Shown one piece after another: positions 10,151-19,698 of a DNA stretch of 64,000 bases; within the stretch, counting starts at the first letter, position 1; every line of letters starts with the position of its first letter. The notes beneath the pieces are model-generated. The model did no database searches. It was given only the letters and a program-made list of their open reading frames with translations, and was not told the origin of the DNA. The position numbers and the translations under genes were made by a program. Source of the DNA: Acidiphilium sp. C61 (GTDB taxonomy: Bacteria; Pseudomonadota; Alphaproteobacteria; Acetobacterales; Acetobacteraceae); the NCBI RefSeq assembly GCF_902712915.1, contig NZ_CACTIA010000005.1, positions 2,826,501 through 2,890,500 on the forward strand. The letters run 5' to 3'.

Positions 10151-11280
10151 GCGCCGATCAGCACGATGTTCTCGGGCTTCAGCTCGCAGGTCACCGCCTC
10201 GCCGGGCCGCCAGCTCCGTTCGGCCGCCTGGTTGTTGGTATCATAGACCAGCAGCGGCGCGCCGTTCTCCAGCTCGACCCGGTATTGCGTCGATGCCCCC
10301 ATGTAAATCGCCTCGCGCACCACGCCGGCGAGCATGTTCGCCCGCCCGGCGGGCGCGCCGCCCTCGCCATACATCCAGATCTTCTCGGGGCGGATCATCG
10401 CCGTCCCGCGCGCGGGATCGGGCGCGCTGATCGCCAGCCGGCCGAGCGGCGTCTCGATCAGCCCGCCCGGCAGCGCGCTCACCGGCCAGATGTTCGACAG
10501 GCCGAGGAACTCGGCGACGAACACGCTCGATGGCCGCTCGTACACATCCAGCACCGGGCCGACCTGGAGCAGCCGGCCGCGCTGCATCACCCCGATCCGG
10601 TCGCTCATCACCAGCGCCTCGTGCTGGTCGTGGGTGACGAAAATGAACGTCATGCCGAGCCGCTTCTGCATCCGCATCAGCTCGACCTGCAATTCCGCCC
10701 GCAGCTTGGCATCCAGCGCCGAGAGCGGCTCGTCGAGCAGCACCACCTCCGGCTCGTTGACCAGCGCGCGGGCGAGGGCGACGCGCTGGCGCTGCCCGCC
10801 GGAAAGCTGCGCCGGGTTGCGGTCGGCGAAGGCGTCGATCTGCAACAGCTCCATGATCCGCTGCGTGCGCGTGCGCCGCTCGGCGCGGGCGATGCGCCGC
10901 ATCCTGAGCCCGAAGCCGATATTCTCCGCGACACTCAGATGCGGGAACAGCGCGTAGGACTGGAACACCGTGTTCACCGGCCGATGATGCGCCGGCACCG
11001 CCTGCATTTCCCGGCCGGAGACCAGGATGCGCCCGGAATCGGGCGTCTCGAAGCCGGCGATCATCCGCAGCAGCGTCGTCTTGCCGCAGCCCGAGGGGCC
11101 GAGCAGGGTGAAGAACTCGCCCGGATGGACCACGAGATTGACCCGGTCGACGGCGATGGCATCGGCGGCGAACACCCGGCTGATGTCTTCGAGAATGATC
11201 TGCCCGCGCCTCTCGGCCACCTCCGGCCTGCTTGCGGTATGCTGCGCTTTCATGGCTGCCGAGACTACCGGTCCCGCCAT
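10147..11280 (-). CDS. potG: Polyamine ABC transporter ATP-binding protein
   Basis: The cytoplasmic ATPase of the uptake system. It has Walker A GPSGCGKTT, Q-loop (VFQSYALFPHL), signature LSGGQRQR, Walker B VVLLDEP, the switch His (FVTHDQ) and a C-terminal TOBE-like domain typical of PotA/PotG. Start choice is uncertain. I prefer ATG 11280 (377 residues) because a 22-codon upstream frame with a strong ribosome binding site ends on it as TGATG. ATG 11253 and ATG 11325 are alternatives. As the first structural gene of the minus-strand operon potGHIF-puuAB, it would set transporter expression. Confidence 0.88.
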   Translation of the reverse strand: MAGPVVSAAMKAQHTASRPEVAERRGQIILEDISRVFAADAIAVDRVNLVVHPGEFFTLLGPSGCGKTTLLRMIAGFETPDSGRILVSGREMQAVPAHHRPVNTVFQSYALFPHLSVAENIGFGLRMRRIARAERRTRTQRIMELLQIDAFADRNPAQLSGGQRQRVALARALVNEPEVVLLDEPLSALDAKLRAELQVELMRMQKRLGMTFIFVTHDQHEALVMSDRIGVMQRGRLLQVGPVLDVYERPSSVFVAEFLGLSNIWPVSALPGGLIETPLGRLAISAPDPARGTAMIRPEKIWMYGEGGAPAGRANMLAGVVREAIYMGASTQYRVELENGAPLLVYDTNNQAAERSWRPGEAVTCELKPENIVLIGA

Positions 11281-11348
11281 CAGCCGCAAGCCCCCCGCGG
11301 GGATATCGGCGCGGCGCCGCGGCATCGCGGCGCTTTGTCGCGTTCCAT
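11280..11348 (-). CDS. 22-codon upstream ORF coupled to potG (candidate leader)
   Basis: ATG 11348 is preceded by GGGAG at five bases, the best ribosome binding site near the potG start. The frame encodes 22 residues rich in Arg, Pro and Cys (begins MERDKAPRCRG) and stops at TGA 11282-11280, which overlaps the potG ATG as TGATG. Leader peptides that sense polyamines or their precursors are known for other polyamine genes (for example speF). Whether this one is translated or regulatory is inference. Confidence 0.4.
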   Translation of the reverse strand: MERDKAPRCRGAAPISPRGACG

Positions 11349-11568
11349 GATCTCTCCCAGCTTTCCTGCCGGATGGCTCCGGCGGATTTTTCGGCCCTTG
11401 CGCCAGCTTTCGTTCCCTGAAGGTGAAGCATCGCCAAACTCACGGTTATCGTCAAGAATAATCAACGAGCGGGATGAGGGTTGACGAAGCATCGCCCCCC
11501 TTTCCACCGCCGCCGTTGAAAGTTCGGATCATATTGCCGAAAACCTCGTTGGCGGTCGCATGAGCCGG

Positions 11569-11597
11569 TTGCGCGGGGCAGGGGGCGCGACTAGGGT
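11569..11597 (+). promoter_or_regulatory. Candidate sigma-70-type promoter of ald
   Basis: TTGCGC (11569-11574), 17-base spacer, TAGGGT (11592-11597), placing transcription start about 40 bases before ald. Similar TTGCGC-N17/18-TA pairs precede fnr, zapE and sucC. Found by inspection only. Confidence 0.4.
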
Positions 11598-11641
11598 GTG
11601 ATGATTATTCTAAACACCACCGTCGCGAAAGGATCCTGCCC

Positions 11642-12757
<1,116 letters not shown>

Positions 12758-12759
12758 GC

Positions 12760-13395
12760 ATGGACGCCGACGCGCCGTCCCCGCCCGAACCGGCGTCCCT
12801 CTCCGCGCCCGCCGCCGATGCTGACGCCGGGGCCGATGCTGACGCCGATGCCGGCGTCGGCACGCGGCTGCGGCGGATGCGCCAGGTCTTCGGCCTCACC
12901 CAGCGCGAGCTGGCTCGCCGCGCCGGCGTCACCAACGGCGCCATCTCGCTGATCGAGCAGGGCCGGGTCAGCCCGTCGATCTCCTCGCTGAAGAAAATCC
13001 TCGACGGCATCCCGATGTCGCTGGCCGAGTTCTTCACCCTCGACCTCGCCGCCCCGGAAGACGTGTTCTTCACCGCCGCCGAGCTGACCGAAATCGCCTT
13101 CGGCGAGCGGATCTCCTTCCGCATGGTCGGCCGCCGGCTGAAGGACCGCGCGCTGCAGATGCTGCACGAACACTACGCTCCCGGCGCCGATACCGGCGAG
13201 GCGATGCTCCGCCACGAGGGCGAGGAAGCGGGTGTGATCGTCAGCGGCCGCCTCCTCGTCACCGTGGGCGACCAGGAGCGCACCCTCGGCGCCGGCGATG
13301 CCTATTATTTCCACAGCCGCATCCCGCATCGCTTCCGCAACCCGTTCGACGCGCCCTGCGAAGTGATCAGCGCCAACACGCCGCCGAGCTTCTGA
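12760..13395 (+). CDS. XRE-family regulator with cupin sensor, PuuR-like
   Basis: A DNA-binding regulator of 211 residues. An N-terminal low-complexity Asp-Ala stretch (about residues 18-32, encoded by near-repeats of a 12-base unit) precedes an HTH_3 domain (LTQRELARRAGVTNGAISLIEQ, about 46-67) and a C-terminal cupin barrel with metal-type residues (HEHYAP, EGEEAGVIVSGR, IPHRFRN). This architecture is that of PuuR, the putrescine-responsive repressor. The island of pot, puu and aminotransferase genes around it makes control of these genes by polyamines likely, but no operator was identified. The low-complexity tail is unusual and may vary between strains. Confidence 0.82.
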   Translation: MDADAPSPPEPASLSAPAADADAGADADADAGVGTRLRRMRQVFGLTQRELARRAGVTNGAISLIEQGRVSPSISSLKKILDGIPMSLAEFFTLDLAAPEDVFFTAAELTEIAFGERISFRMVGRRLKDRALQMLHEHYAPGADTGEAMLRHEGEEAGVIVSGRLLVTVGDQERTLGAGDAYYFHSRIPHRFRNPFDAPCEVISANTPPSF

Positions 13396-13410
13396 CCCGG
13401 CACATTCCGG

Positions 13411-13439
13411 TTGAACCGCGCGGCCGGAGCCGATACTCT
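13411..13439 (+). promoter_or_regulatory. Candidate promoter for the aminotransferase-GS operon, with long 5' leader
   Basis: TTGAAC (13411-13416), 17-base spacer, TACTCT (13434-13439), one of the better sigma-70-like matches in the window. It would leave about 200 untranslated bases before the aminotransferase ATG at 13649. A 47-codon frame (ATG 13449 to TGA 13592) starts almost at the predicted first base. It is unrecognised and could be a leader ORF or chance. Confidence 0.4.
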
Positions 13440-13648
13440 CGATCGGTGATGTTTTGCTCCGGTCCACCAGCGCCGGCTCCGTCCCGCCCTGGCGCGCGGC
13501 GCCAGCCCGTCTCGCCCCGCGCCGGCCTCGACCTGCATGCCGAGATGCTGCGCCTGTGCGCCCGCATCGGCTTCAGCCCGCCCCGTTCCTGATCGCTGCC
13601 GAGCCGCGGCCCAGGCCGCACCCCCCGCACGACACAACGGAGACATTC

Positions 13649-15025
13649 ATGCCCGACCAGCCCCTCGCCCTCGACTGGCAGCACGCCGATGCCGCCCACC
13701 ACCTCCACCCCTTCTCCGACCACAAATCCCTCCACGAGGGCCGCGTGCGGATCATCACCGAAGGCGACGGCGTCTGGCTGACCGACGATCAGGGCAACCG
13801 CATCCTCGATGCGATGGCCGGCCTCTGGTGCGTCGCCGCCGGCTATGGCCGCGCCGAACTGGTCGAGGCCGCGGCGGCGCAGATGCGCGCGCTGCCCTTC
13901 TACAACACCTTCTTCAAGACCTCGACGCGCCCGGTCATCGCCCTGGCCGAGCGCCTCGCCGCGATGGCGCCGGGCGATCTCAACCACGCCTTCTTCGCCT
14001 GCTCCGGCTCCGAAGCGGTCGATACCGCGCTGCGCATGGCCCGCACCTACTGGATCACCCGCGGCAAGCCCGCCAAGCGCATCATCATCGGCCGCGACTA
14101 CGGTTATCACGGCTCCACCACGCTCGGCGCTGCCGCCGGCGGGATGAAGGACATGCACCGCCAGGGCGCCGCACTGCCCGATTTCGCCCATATCATGCCG
14201 CCTTACTGGTATGGCCGCGGCAGCCAGATGGACCCGGCCGAATTCGGCCTGCACGCCGCTCGCGCGCTGGAAGCGAAAATCGCCGAACTCGGGGCCGACA
14301 ACATCGCCGCCTTCATCGGCGAGCCGATCCAGGGCGCCGGCGGCGTCATCATCCCGCCCGCGACCTACTGGCCGGAAATCCAGCGCATCTGCCGCGAGAA
14401 CGACATCCTGCTGATCGCCGACGAGGTGATCTGCGGCTTCGGCCGCACCGGCCGGATGTTCGGCTGCGAGACCTTCGGCATCCAGCCCGACATGATGACC
14501 CTCGCCAAGGCCATCACCTCCGGCTACGCGCCGCTCTCCGCCGTCATGGTGGGCGACCGCGTGGCCGATGTGCTGATCAACGAAACCGGCGAATTCTATC
14601 ACGGCTTCACCTATTCGGGTCATCCGGTCTCCTGCGCCGTCGCCCTCGCCAATCTCGACATCATCGCCCGCGAGCGCCTGCCCGAGCGCGCCGCCGCCAG
14701 CGGCGAGATCCTGCGCGCGAAGCTGCACGACGCGCTGGCCGACCTGCCGATCGTCGGCGAGATCCGCGGCGTCGGCCTGATCGGCGCGATCGAGCTGACC
14801 GCCGACCGCCGCACCCGCCGCTTCTTCGAGAAAACCGGCCGCGTCGGCACGATCTGCCGCGACCATTGCTTCGCCAACGGCCTGGTGATGCGCGCGGTGC
14901 GCGACACGATGGTCTTCTCCCCGCCGCTGATCATCAGCGACGCGGAAATCGACGACATGGTCGCCCGCGCCCGCCGCGCCATCACCGCGACGATGGACGA
15001 GGTCCGCGCCGAGATGGCGGCCTGA
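13649..15025 (+). CDS. Class III PLP aminotransferase, putrescine-pyruvate type
   Basis: A fold-type I aminotransferase of 458 residues. It has the class III signature LLIADEVICGFGRTG, then MTLAKAITSGYAPLSA with the PLP-binding Lys. The N-terminal HPFSDH and closing segments resemble the SpuC/omega-aminotransferase group that moves an amino group from putrescine or other omega-amines to pyruvate. The start ATG 13649 has GGAG at six bases. The next gene begins one base after its stop. Together with PuuA-like enzymes it suggests polyamine or related amine catabolism. Exact amine and acceptor are unproven. Confidence 0.8.
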   Translation: MPDQPLALDWQHADAAHHLHPFSDHKSLHEGRVRIITEGDGVWLTDDQGNRILDAMAGLWCVAAGYGRAELVEAAAAQMRALPFYNTFFKTSTRPVIALAERLAAMAPGDLNHAFFACSGSEAVDTALRMARTYWITRGKPAKRIIIGRDYGYHGSTTLGAAAGGMKDMHRQGAALPDFAHIMPPYWYGRGSQMDPAEFGLHAARALEAKIAELGADNIAAFIGEPIQGAGGVIIPPATYWPEIQRICRENDILLIADEVICGFGRTGRMFGCETFGIQPDMMTLAKAITSGYAPLSAVMVGDRVADVLINETGEFYHGFTYSGHPVSCAVALANLDIIARERLPERAAASGEILRAKLHDALADLPIVGEIRGVGLIGAIELTADRRTRRFFEKTGRVGTICRDHCFANGLVMRAVRDTMVFSPPLIISDAEIDDMVARARRAITATMDEVRAEMAA

Positions 15026-15026
15026 G

Positions 15027-16388
15027 ATGGACGCGATGGCCGCCCCCGACGATCCGCGCGCGCTGCTCGCCGATTGCGAGCTGATCGAGGCGTTCATCAT
15101 CGATGTGAACGGCGTGCCCCGCGGCAAATGGCTCCAGCGCGACCGGGCGGAGGCGCTCTTCGCCGGCGGCGTCGCCCTGCCGCGCTCGGCCTACCTGCTC
15201 GACATCTGGGGGCGGGACATCGTCGAGGGCGGCATCGCCTTCGACACCGGCGACCCCGACGGCGTCTGCCTCGCCGTGCCGCACAGCGTCGCCATCATGC
15301 CCTGGGCCGAGGGCCGCGCCGCGCAGGCGCTGCTGACCATGCAGGAGCCGGACGGCTCGCTGTTCTACGCCGATCCGCGCGGTGTGCTCTCCCGCGTGAT
15401 CGACCGTCTCGCCGCGCGCGGCCTGACCGCGGCGGTCGGCGTCGAGCTCGAATTCTACCTGCTCGATCCCAACCGCACCGGCGGCCAGCGCGTCGCCCCG
15501 CGCGGTGCCGATGAAAGCCACTGGCGCGGCTGGCAGACCGATACGCTGGGGCTCTGGGAAATCCACGACTACGAGCCCGTGCTGCGCGACCTGCTGCGCG
15601 CGGCGGACGCCCAGTCGATCGCGCTCGACACGTTGATCAGCGAGAACGGACCCGGCCAGTTCGAGGTGACGCTGCACTACGCGGCGGATGCGCTGCGCAT
15701 CGCCGACGACGCGGTGCTGTTCAAGCGCGCGGTCAAGCAGATCGCCCGCAAGCACGGCCTCGCCGCGACCTTCATGGCCAAGCCCTTCGGCAACTGGGCC
15801 GGCAGTGGCATGCACGCCCATCTCTCGCTGCTCGACCGCGCCGGGCGCAACGTCTTCACCGGCGATGCCGCGCGCCCCGCCCCGCTGCTCTACCACGCGC
15901 TCGGCGGCCTCGTCGCCGCGATGCCGGAGACGATGCTGACCTTCGCGCCCCACGCCAATTCCTACCGCCGCTTCGCCCCCGGCACCCATGCGCCGGTCTT
16001 TGGCGACTGGGGGCACGACAACCGCATGTCCTCGATCCGGGTGATCAACGCCGACCCCGCCGCCGCCCGCATCGAGCATCGCGTCGCCGGGGCCGACAGC
16101 AACCCCTATCTCGTCCTCGCCGCCCTGCTCGGCGCGATGGAGCAGGGGATCGCGGAGGGAACCGATCCCGGCGCGGAAACAAGCGGCGACCGTGTGGCCT
16201 CCACCGCGCCGCGCCTGCCGATCGCCTGGAGCCAGGCCACCGAGCGCTTCGCCGGCTCCGCCCATGCCCGCGCCATCTTCGGCGAGGCCTTCCAGTCCAT
16301 CTTCGCCGCCTGCAAGCGCCAGGAAATCGCCGAATTCCGCCGCCGCATCTCCGATGTCGAATACGACGCCTACCTGAAAAACGCGTAG
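15027..16388 (+). CDS. Second PuuA-like glutamine synthetase family enzyme
   Basis: A glutamine-synthetase-fold ligase of 453 residues (IIDVNGVPRGKWL, AVGVELEFYL, GQFEVTLHYA, GMHAHLSLLD, HANSYRRFAPG, EHRVAGADSNPYLVLAALLG). It is clearly diverged from the first PuuA-like protein and from housekeeping GlnA. Likely role: gamma-glutamylation of a polyamine or monoamine. It begins one base after the aminotransferase stop; an internal ATG at 15036 is an alternative start. Its TAG stop (16386-16388) is formed by the first bases of the following repeat. Two paralogues on opposite strands of one island suggest different substrates or conditions. Confidence 0.8.
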   Translation: MDAMAAPDDPRALLADCELIEAFIIDVNGVPRGKWLQRDRAEALFAGGVALPRSAYLLDIWGRDIVEGGIAFDTGDPDGVCLAVPHSVAIMPWAEGRAAQALLTMQEPDGSLFYADPRGVLSRVIDRLAARGLTAAVGVELEFYLLDPNRTGGQRVAPRGADESHWRGWQTDTLGLWEIHDYEPVLRDLLRAADAQSIALDTLISENGPGQFEVTLHYAADALRIADDAVLFKRAVKQIARKHGLAATFMAKPFGNWAGSGMHAHLSLLDRAGRNVFTGDAARPAPLLYHALGGLVAAMPETMLTFAPHANSYRRFAPGTHAPVFGDWGHDNRMSSIRVINADPAAARIEHRVAGADSNPYLVLAALLGAMEQGIAEGTDPGAETSGDRVASTAPRLPIAWSQATERFAGSAHARAIFGEAFQSIFAACKRQEIAEFRRRISDVEYDAYLKNA

Positions 16389-16491
16389 AGCACTTTCCGA
16401 TCCTTTCGGATCGGATGTAGTGCTCTACCATACTGATAAACCGAGCATCTTTATCCGATCAGATGACTCGATCTGATCGGAACGTGCTCTA
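16386..16491. repeat. Composite palindromic repeat, copy 3 (A-B doublet)
   Basis: Unit A (16386-16427, core CCGATCC-N4-GGATCGG) plus linker plus unit B (16444-16491) with arms GAGCA / TGCTC and core CCGATCAGATG-N4-GATCTGATCGG. It lies between convergent genes. The left edge TAGAGCA contains the TAG stop of the upstream glutamine-synthetase-like gene. Confidence 0.87.
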
Positions 16492-16509
16492 GGCGCGCGC
16501 GCCGCGCGG

Positions 16510-18492
16510 TCAGACGAAGCCGCGGCGGATGCCGAACTGGTCGAGCTTGCGATACAGGGTCGGCCGCGAAATCCCGAGCCGCTGCGCCGCCCGGCTCAGA
16601 TTGCCGTTCTCCGCCCGCAGCATGTTGCAGATCGCCAGCCGCTCGGCCTCGCCGATGCTGGCCGGCGCCGCCATCTCCGCCGCCGCCTCGTCGCGAAGCG
16701 GCGCATCGCGGAACTCCGCCGGCAGGTCGGCGCGCCGCACATGCCCGTCATGGCGCAGGATATGCAGCTTCTCCATCAGGTTGCGAAGCTGGCGCACATT
16801 GCCCGGCCAGGAATGGTCGCGCAGCGCCTCAAGCGCATCCGCATCGAATTCAAGCGGCGCCGCGCGCAGCCGCCCGGCGATGCGATGGTTGAAATGCTCG
16901 ACCAGCAGCAGGATGTCCTCGCCGCGCGCGCGCAGCGGCGGCACCTCGATCGTCACCGTGCTGATCCGGTAGAACAGGTCGCGCCGGAACCGCCCGGCCT
17001 CGACCTCGCGGCGCAGGTCGCGATTGGTCGAGGCGACGAGCCGCACCTCCACCGGCCGCGTCCGGCTGTCCCCCAGCCGCCGCACCACCCGCTCCTCCAG
17101 CACCCGCAGCAGGAAGGGCTGGATCTCGATCGGCATCTCGCCGATCTCGTCGAGGCAGAGCGTGCCGCCATGCGCCAGCTCGAACACGCCCGGCTTGCCC
17201 TCGCGGCTCGCGCCGGTGAAAGCGCCCGGCACGTGGCCGAACAACTCGCTGCCGAACAGCTCGCGGGTGATGCCGCCGCAGTTGAGGGTCACGAACGGGC
17301 TGCCCGGCGTCCGCCGGCTGCCCTCATGGATCAGCCTTGCGAACAGCTCCTTGCCGACCCCGGTTTCCCCCTCGATCAGCGCCGAGGTCACATCCGGCGT
17401 CGCCGCCACCCGGCGGGCGATCTCGACCGCGTGGCGCAGTGCCGTGCTGTCGCCGACGATCCGCAGCGCGCCATCCTCGCCAGCCTGCGTCGCCCCCGTT
17501 GCTGTTATCCTTGCTGGCGTTATCCCCGCTGGCGTCGCCCCTGCGGCCATCGGGCGCGCGGCGCGCTCGGGAAACACCAGCGCCGCGCCGCGGATGCCGT
17601 TCTCCGCCTGCAGCGAGCTGACATGGCAGCGCCCGAGTGCGGCAGGCAGATCGCCGTCCCCGGCCTGCCCGGCGAGGAAGCGTTCGAGCCGCCGCTCCGC
17701 GGTCTCCGCCGTCGCATCGGTGCGGAAGGCGTGCAGCGTGCTCTCCGCGACATTGTGGCAATAGACCGGCCGGCCGCGGTGATCGACGATCAGCAACCCG
17801 TCGCTGCGCCGGTAATCCGTCGCCGAGGAGATGAACGCCTCCAGCAGCCGGGCGCGTTCCTCGTTGCGCTGCTCGGCCAGCGCCTTCTCGATTTCCTGCG
17901 CCGCGGCGACGACGAGGCCGATATTGTGCGGCCTGAAAATGTCCGGATGGCCGGAGAGGTCGACCACGCCGATGATGCTGTTGTCGAACGGATCGCGGAT
18001 CGGCGCGCCGGCGCAGGTCCAGCTCTTGATTCCGGCGCAGAAATGCTCGGCCGCATGCACGAAAACGGGCGCGCCCGCCCAGAGCGCGGTGCCGATCCCG
18101 TTGGTGCCGACGACATCCTCGGTCCAGGTTCCGCCGATCGCGAGATTGATGTCCATGCCCTCATGCAGGGTGCGGCGATCGCCCATCGCCTCGAGCAGCA
18201 CGCCATCACCATCGGCCAGCACGAGCATCGCGCCGGTCCCCTCCAGCAGCCGCCCGATCGTCCCGAAGCTGCGCCGCGCCGCCCGCGTCAGGTCGCGGTT
18301 GCGCTCGATCAGCGCCTCCACCTCGCGGTTCAGCGGCGCCTCGCTCTGCCGCGCGTCGATCCCGCACGAGGCGCAGCGCGACCATGAATCCCCGATCAGC
18401 GAGCGGACGCTGAAGCCCCGCGCGCAATGCGGCTCGCCGGCGAGCAGCCGCTCCCATGCCTCCATCGTCGCCCGCTCGTCATAAGCGGCCAT
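16510..18492 (-). CDS. Sigma-54-dependent transcriptional activator, AcoR-type
   Basis: A 660-residue enhancer-binding protein. The N-terminal half has a GAF-type sensor (about 60-200) and a PAS-like segment. A linker of degenerate ATPAGITPARI-type repeats follows. The central AAA+ domain has Walker A GETGVGKE, the sigma-54 contact GAFTGA (about 422-427) and Walker B GGTLCLDEIGE; a Fis-type HTH (NLSRAAQRLGISRPTLYRK) closes the protein. AcoR relatives activate acetoin, alcohol or alkane genes. No such operon is in the window, so the target is unknown. Start ATG 18492 lies 19 bases after the preceding gene, making a two-gene unit. Confidence 0.87.
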   Translation of the reverse strand: MAAYDERATMEAWERLLAGEPHCARGFSVRSLIGDSWSRCASCGIDARQSEAPLNREVEALIERNRDLTRAARRSFGTIGRLLEGTGAMLVLADGDGVLLEAMGDRRTLHEGMDINLAIGGTWTEDVVGTNGIGTALWAGAPVFVHAAEHFCAGIKSWTCAGAPIRDPFDNSIIGVVDLSGHPDIFRPHNIGLVVAAAQEIEKALAEQRNEERARLLEAFISSATDYRRSDGLLIVDHRGRPVYCHNVAESTLHAFRTDATAETAERRLERFLAGQAGDGDLPAALGRCHVSSLQAENGIRGAALVFPERAARPMAAGATPAGITPARITATGATQAGEDGALRIVGDSTALRHAVEIARRVAATPDVTSALIEGETGVGKELFARLIHEGSRRTPGSPFVTLNCGGITRELFGSELFGHVPGAFTGASREGKPGVFELAHGGTLCLDEIGEMPIEIQPFLLRVLEERVVRRLGDSRTRPVEVRLVASTNRDLRREVEAGRFRRDLFYRISTVTIEVPPLRARGEDILLLVEHFNHRIAGRLRAAPLEFDADALEALRDHSWPGNVRQLRNLMEKLHILRHDGHVRRADLPAEFRDAPLRDEAAAEMAAPASIGEAERLAICNMLRAENGNLSRAAQRLGISRPTLYRKLDQFGIRRGFV

Positions 18493-18511
18493 TCCCGGCG
18501 CCGCCAGGCTG

Positions 18512-18988
18512 TCACTCAATGCCGAGCCGAACGCCGACCTCGCCGGCCAGTTCGTCCTCCCCCTGCTCCGGGTCGAGCCGCATGCCGTCCAGATCCGCGA
18601 GGCTCTCGACGATCTCCGGCGCCGCCGGCGCGATGAAGCCGTTCGCGGCACTCGCCAGCACGAACACCTCTTCGCCGCCGCGCCGCACCACATTGCCCAC
18701 ATGATGAAGCTGGTAGCCGCTATTGCCATCGACGATGCAGACCCGGCCATTGACGCTGATCCGCACCGCCGGCGCCGCCGCCTCCGCCTCGGGCCGGCTT
18801 GCCAAGCCGGTGCTGATGATCAGGCCGCGCGCCTGCGGTGCCGGCTTCGGCGCCTTGCGTGCCGAATAGCCGCCTGCCGTGATGTGATCGGCAATGCGCG
18901 TGATCGTCGCCCGGTTTTCCTGCAACACCTTGCGGATCCGCGCATCTTCCGGGCGCGGGCCGTCGCGTTTGGTGTAGATGTTGACCAT
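18512..18988 (-). CDS. Hypothetical protein paired with the AcoR-type activator
   Basis: I do not recognise this 158-residue soluble protein. It begins MVNIYTKRDGPRPED and has a charged helical N-terminus (RIRKVLQENRATITRIADH), then a Pro/Ala-rich stretch, then a likely beta-rich C-terminal half (VRISVNGRVCIVDG, VRRGGEEVFVLAS, FIAPAAPEIVESLADL). No signal peptide or membrane segment is visible. ATG 18988 has a strong GGAGG four bases upstream, and the activator gene follows 19 bases after its stop, so the two are probably cotranscribed and functionally linked. The link is inferred from position only. Confidence 0.75.
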   Translation of the reverse strand: MVNIYTKRDGPRPEDARIRKVLQENRATITRIADHITAGGYSARKAPKPAPQARGLIISTGLASRPEAEAAAPAVRISVNGRVCIVDGNSGYQLHHVGNVVRRGGEEVFVLASAANGFIAPAAPEIVESLADLDGMRLDPEQGEDELAGEVGVRLGIE

Positions 18989-19307
18989 GGTTCCTCCCAA
19001 AAAGAATCCTCAGGTCGCTGCATCGGCGTCGATGGTTCTGCGGATCGTCCACCATCTCCCATGCCGACGGGTTCAGTTATGCTGGATGACGGATGAATTG
19101 GTGGTAGCCAGATGCCGCAAGTTGTGAAAACAAGTAACGGATCGAATTTTTGTTGATATTTCCTCAAGTTTTTCCACGCATCCGCAACCTTGCCGCGCAG
19201 GTGCCGCCCTCTCGCTGTTCCGATTCGGCGCAGTTCTTGCGGCACTGCAAAAACCGCATCGGGACACGCAGCGGAATGAATGACGCCGCGATCGCCTGTC
19301 ACCGCCG
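18989..19307. other. Divergent intergenic region, no gene seen
   Basis: 319 bases between the minus-strand regulator pair and the plus-strand DUF167 gene. The part at about 19105-19180 is markedly richer in A+T than its surroundings and probably holds divergent promoters. I found no convincing sigma-54 (GG-N10-GC) or sigma-70 pair, RNA gene or repeat in it. Confidence 0.5.
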
Positions 19308-19661
19308 ATGACACCATCCCCGCCGCCGCCTTTCTGGTCGGACAGTGCGGCCGGCCTGCTGGTCGCGCTGAAGGTGCAGCCGGGCGCCCGCCGCCCGCGT
19401 CTCGGCCCGGTCGTCGAGGCCCCGCCCGCGCCGGGCTGGCCACCAGCGCGCCTGCGCGTCGCCGTCGCGGCACCGCCGCAGGAAGGCCGCGCCAACGAGG
19501 CGGTGCTGAAGGCCCTGGCCGAAGGTCTCGGGCTCAGCCCGTCCCGGCTCGCCCTGCGCGCCGGCGCCCAGGCGCGCGACAAGCTGGTGCTGGCCGCAGG
19601 CCTCAGCGCCGCCGATCTCGCGCCCCGCCTCGCCGCACTCGGTCAGCAAAACGAAGCGTAA
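19308..19661 (+). CDS. DUF167 (YggU) family protein
   Basis: A small protein of 117 residues with the DUF167 pattern: a beta strand ending VQPGARRPR, then VAAPPQEGRANEAVLKALAEGL and a closing beta-alpha part (RAGAQARDKLVL). Function of the family is unknown. The C-terminal Gln-Asn-Glu-Ala tail precedes TAA, one of few TAA stops here. A degraded repeat copy follows immediately. Confidence 0.82.
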   Translation: MTPSPPPPFWSDSAAGLLVALKVQPGARRPRLGPVVEAPPAPGWPPARLRVAVAAPPQEGRANEAVLKALAEGLGLSPSRLALRAGAQARDKLVLAAGLSAADLAPRLAALGQQNEA

Positions 19662-19663
19662 AG

Positions 19664-19697
19664 TTAGGGCATCATCCGGTCCCCCCGGATCCGCGAT
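19664..19697. repeat. Degraded palindromic repeat, copy 4
   Basis: TTAGGGCATCATCCGG followed by CCGGAT resembles the left half of unit B (TAGAGCATCATCCGATC) but the right arm is not recognisable. It lies between two convergent genes, as several intact copies do. Probably a decayed copy; the call rests on about 14 shared bases. Confidence 0.45.
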
Positions 19698-19698
19698 C

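Noticed and set aside
18989..19307. Sigma-54 promoter ahead of the regulator pair
   Set aside because: No GG-N10-GC arrangement with the surrounding TGGCAC/TTGC bases was found on the minus strand.
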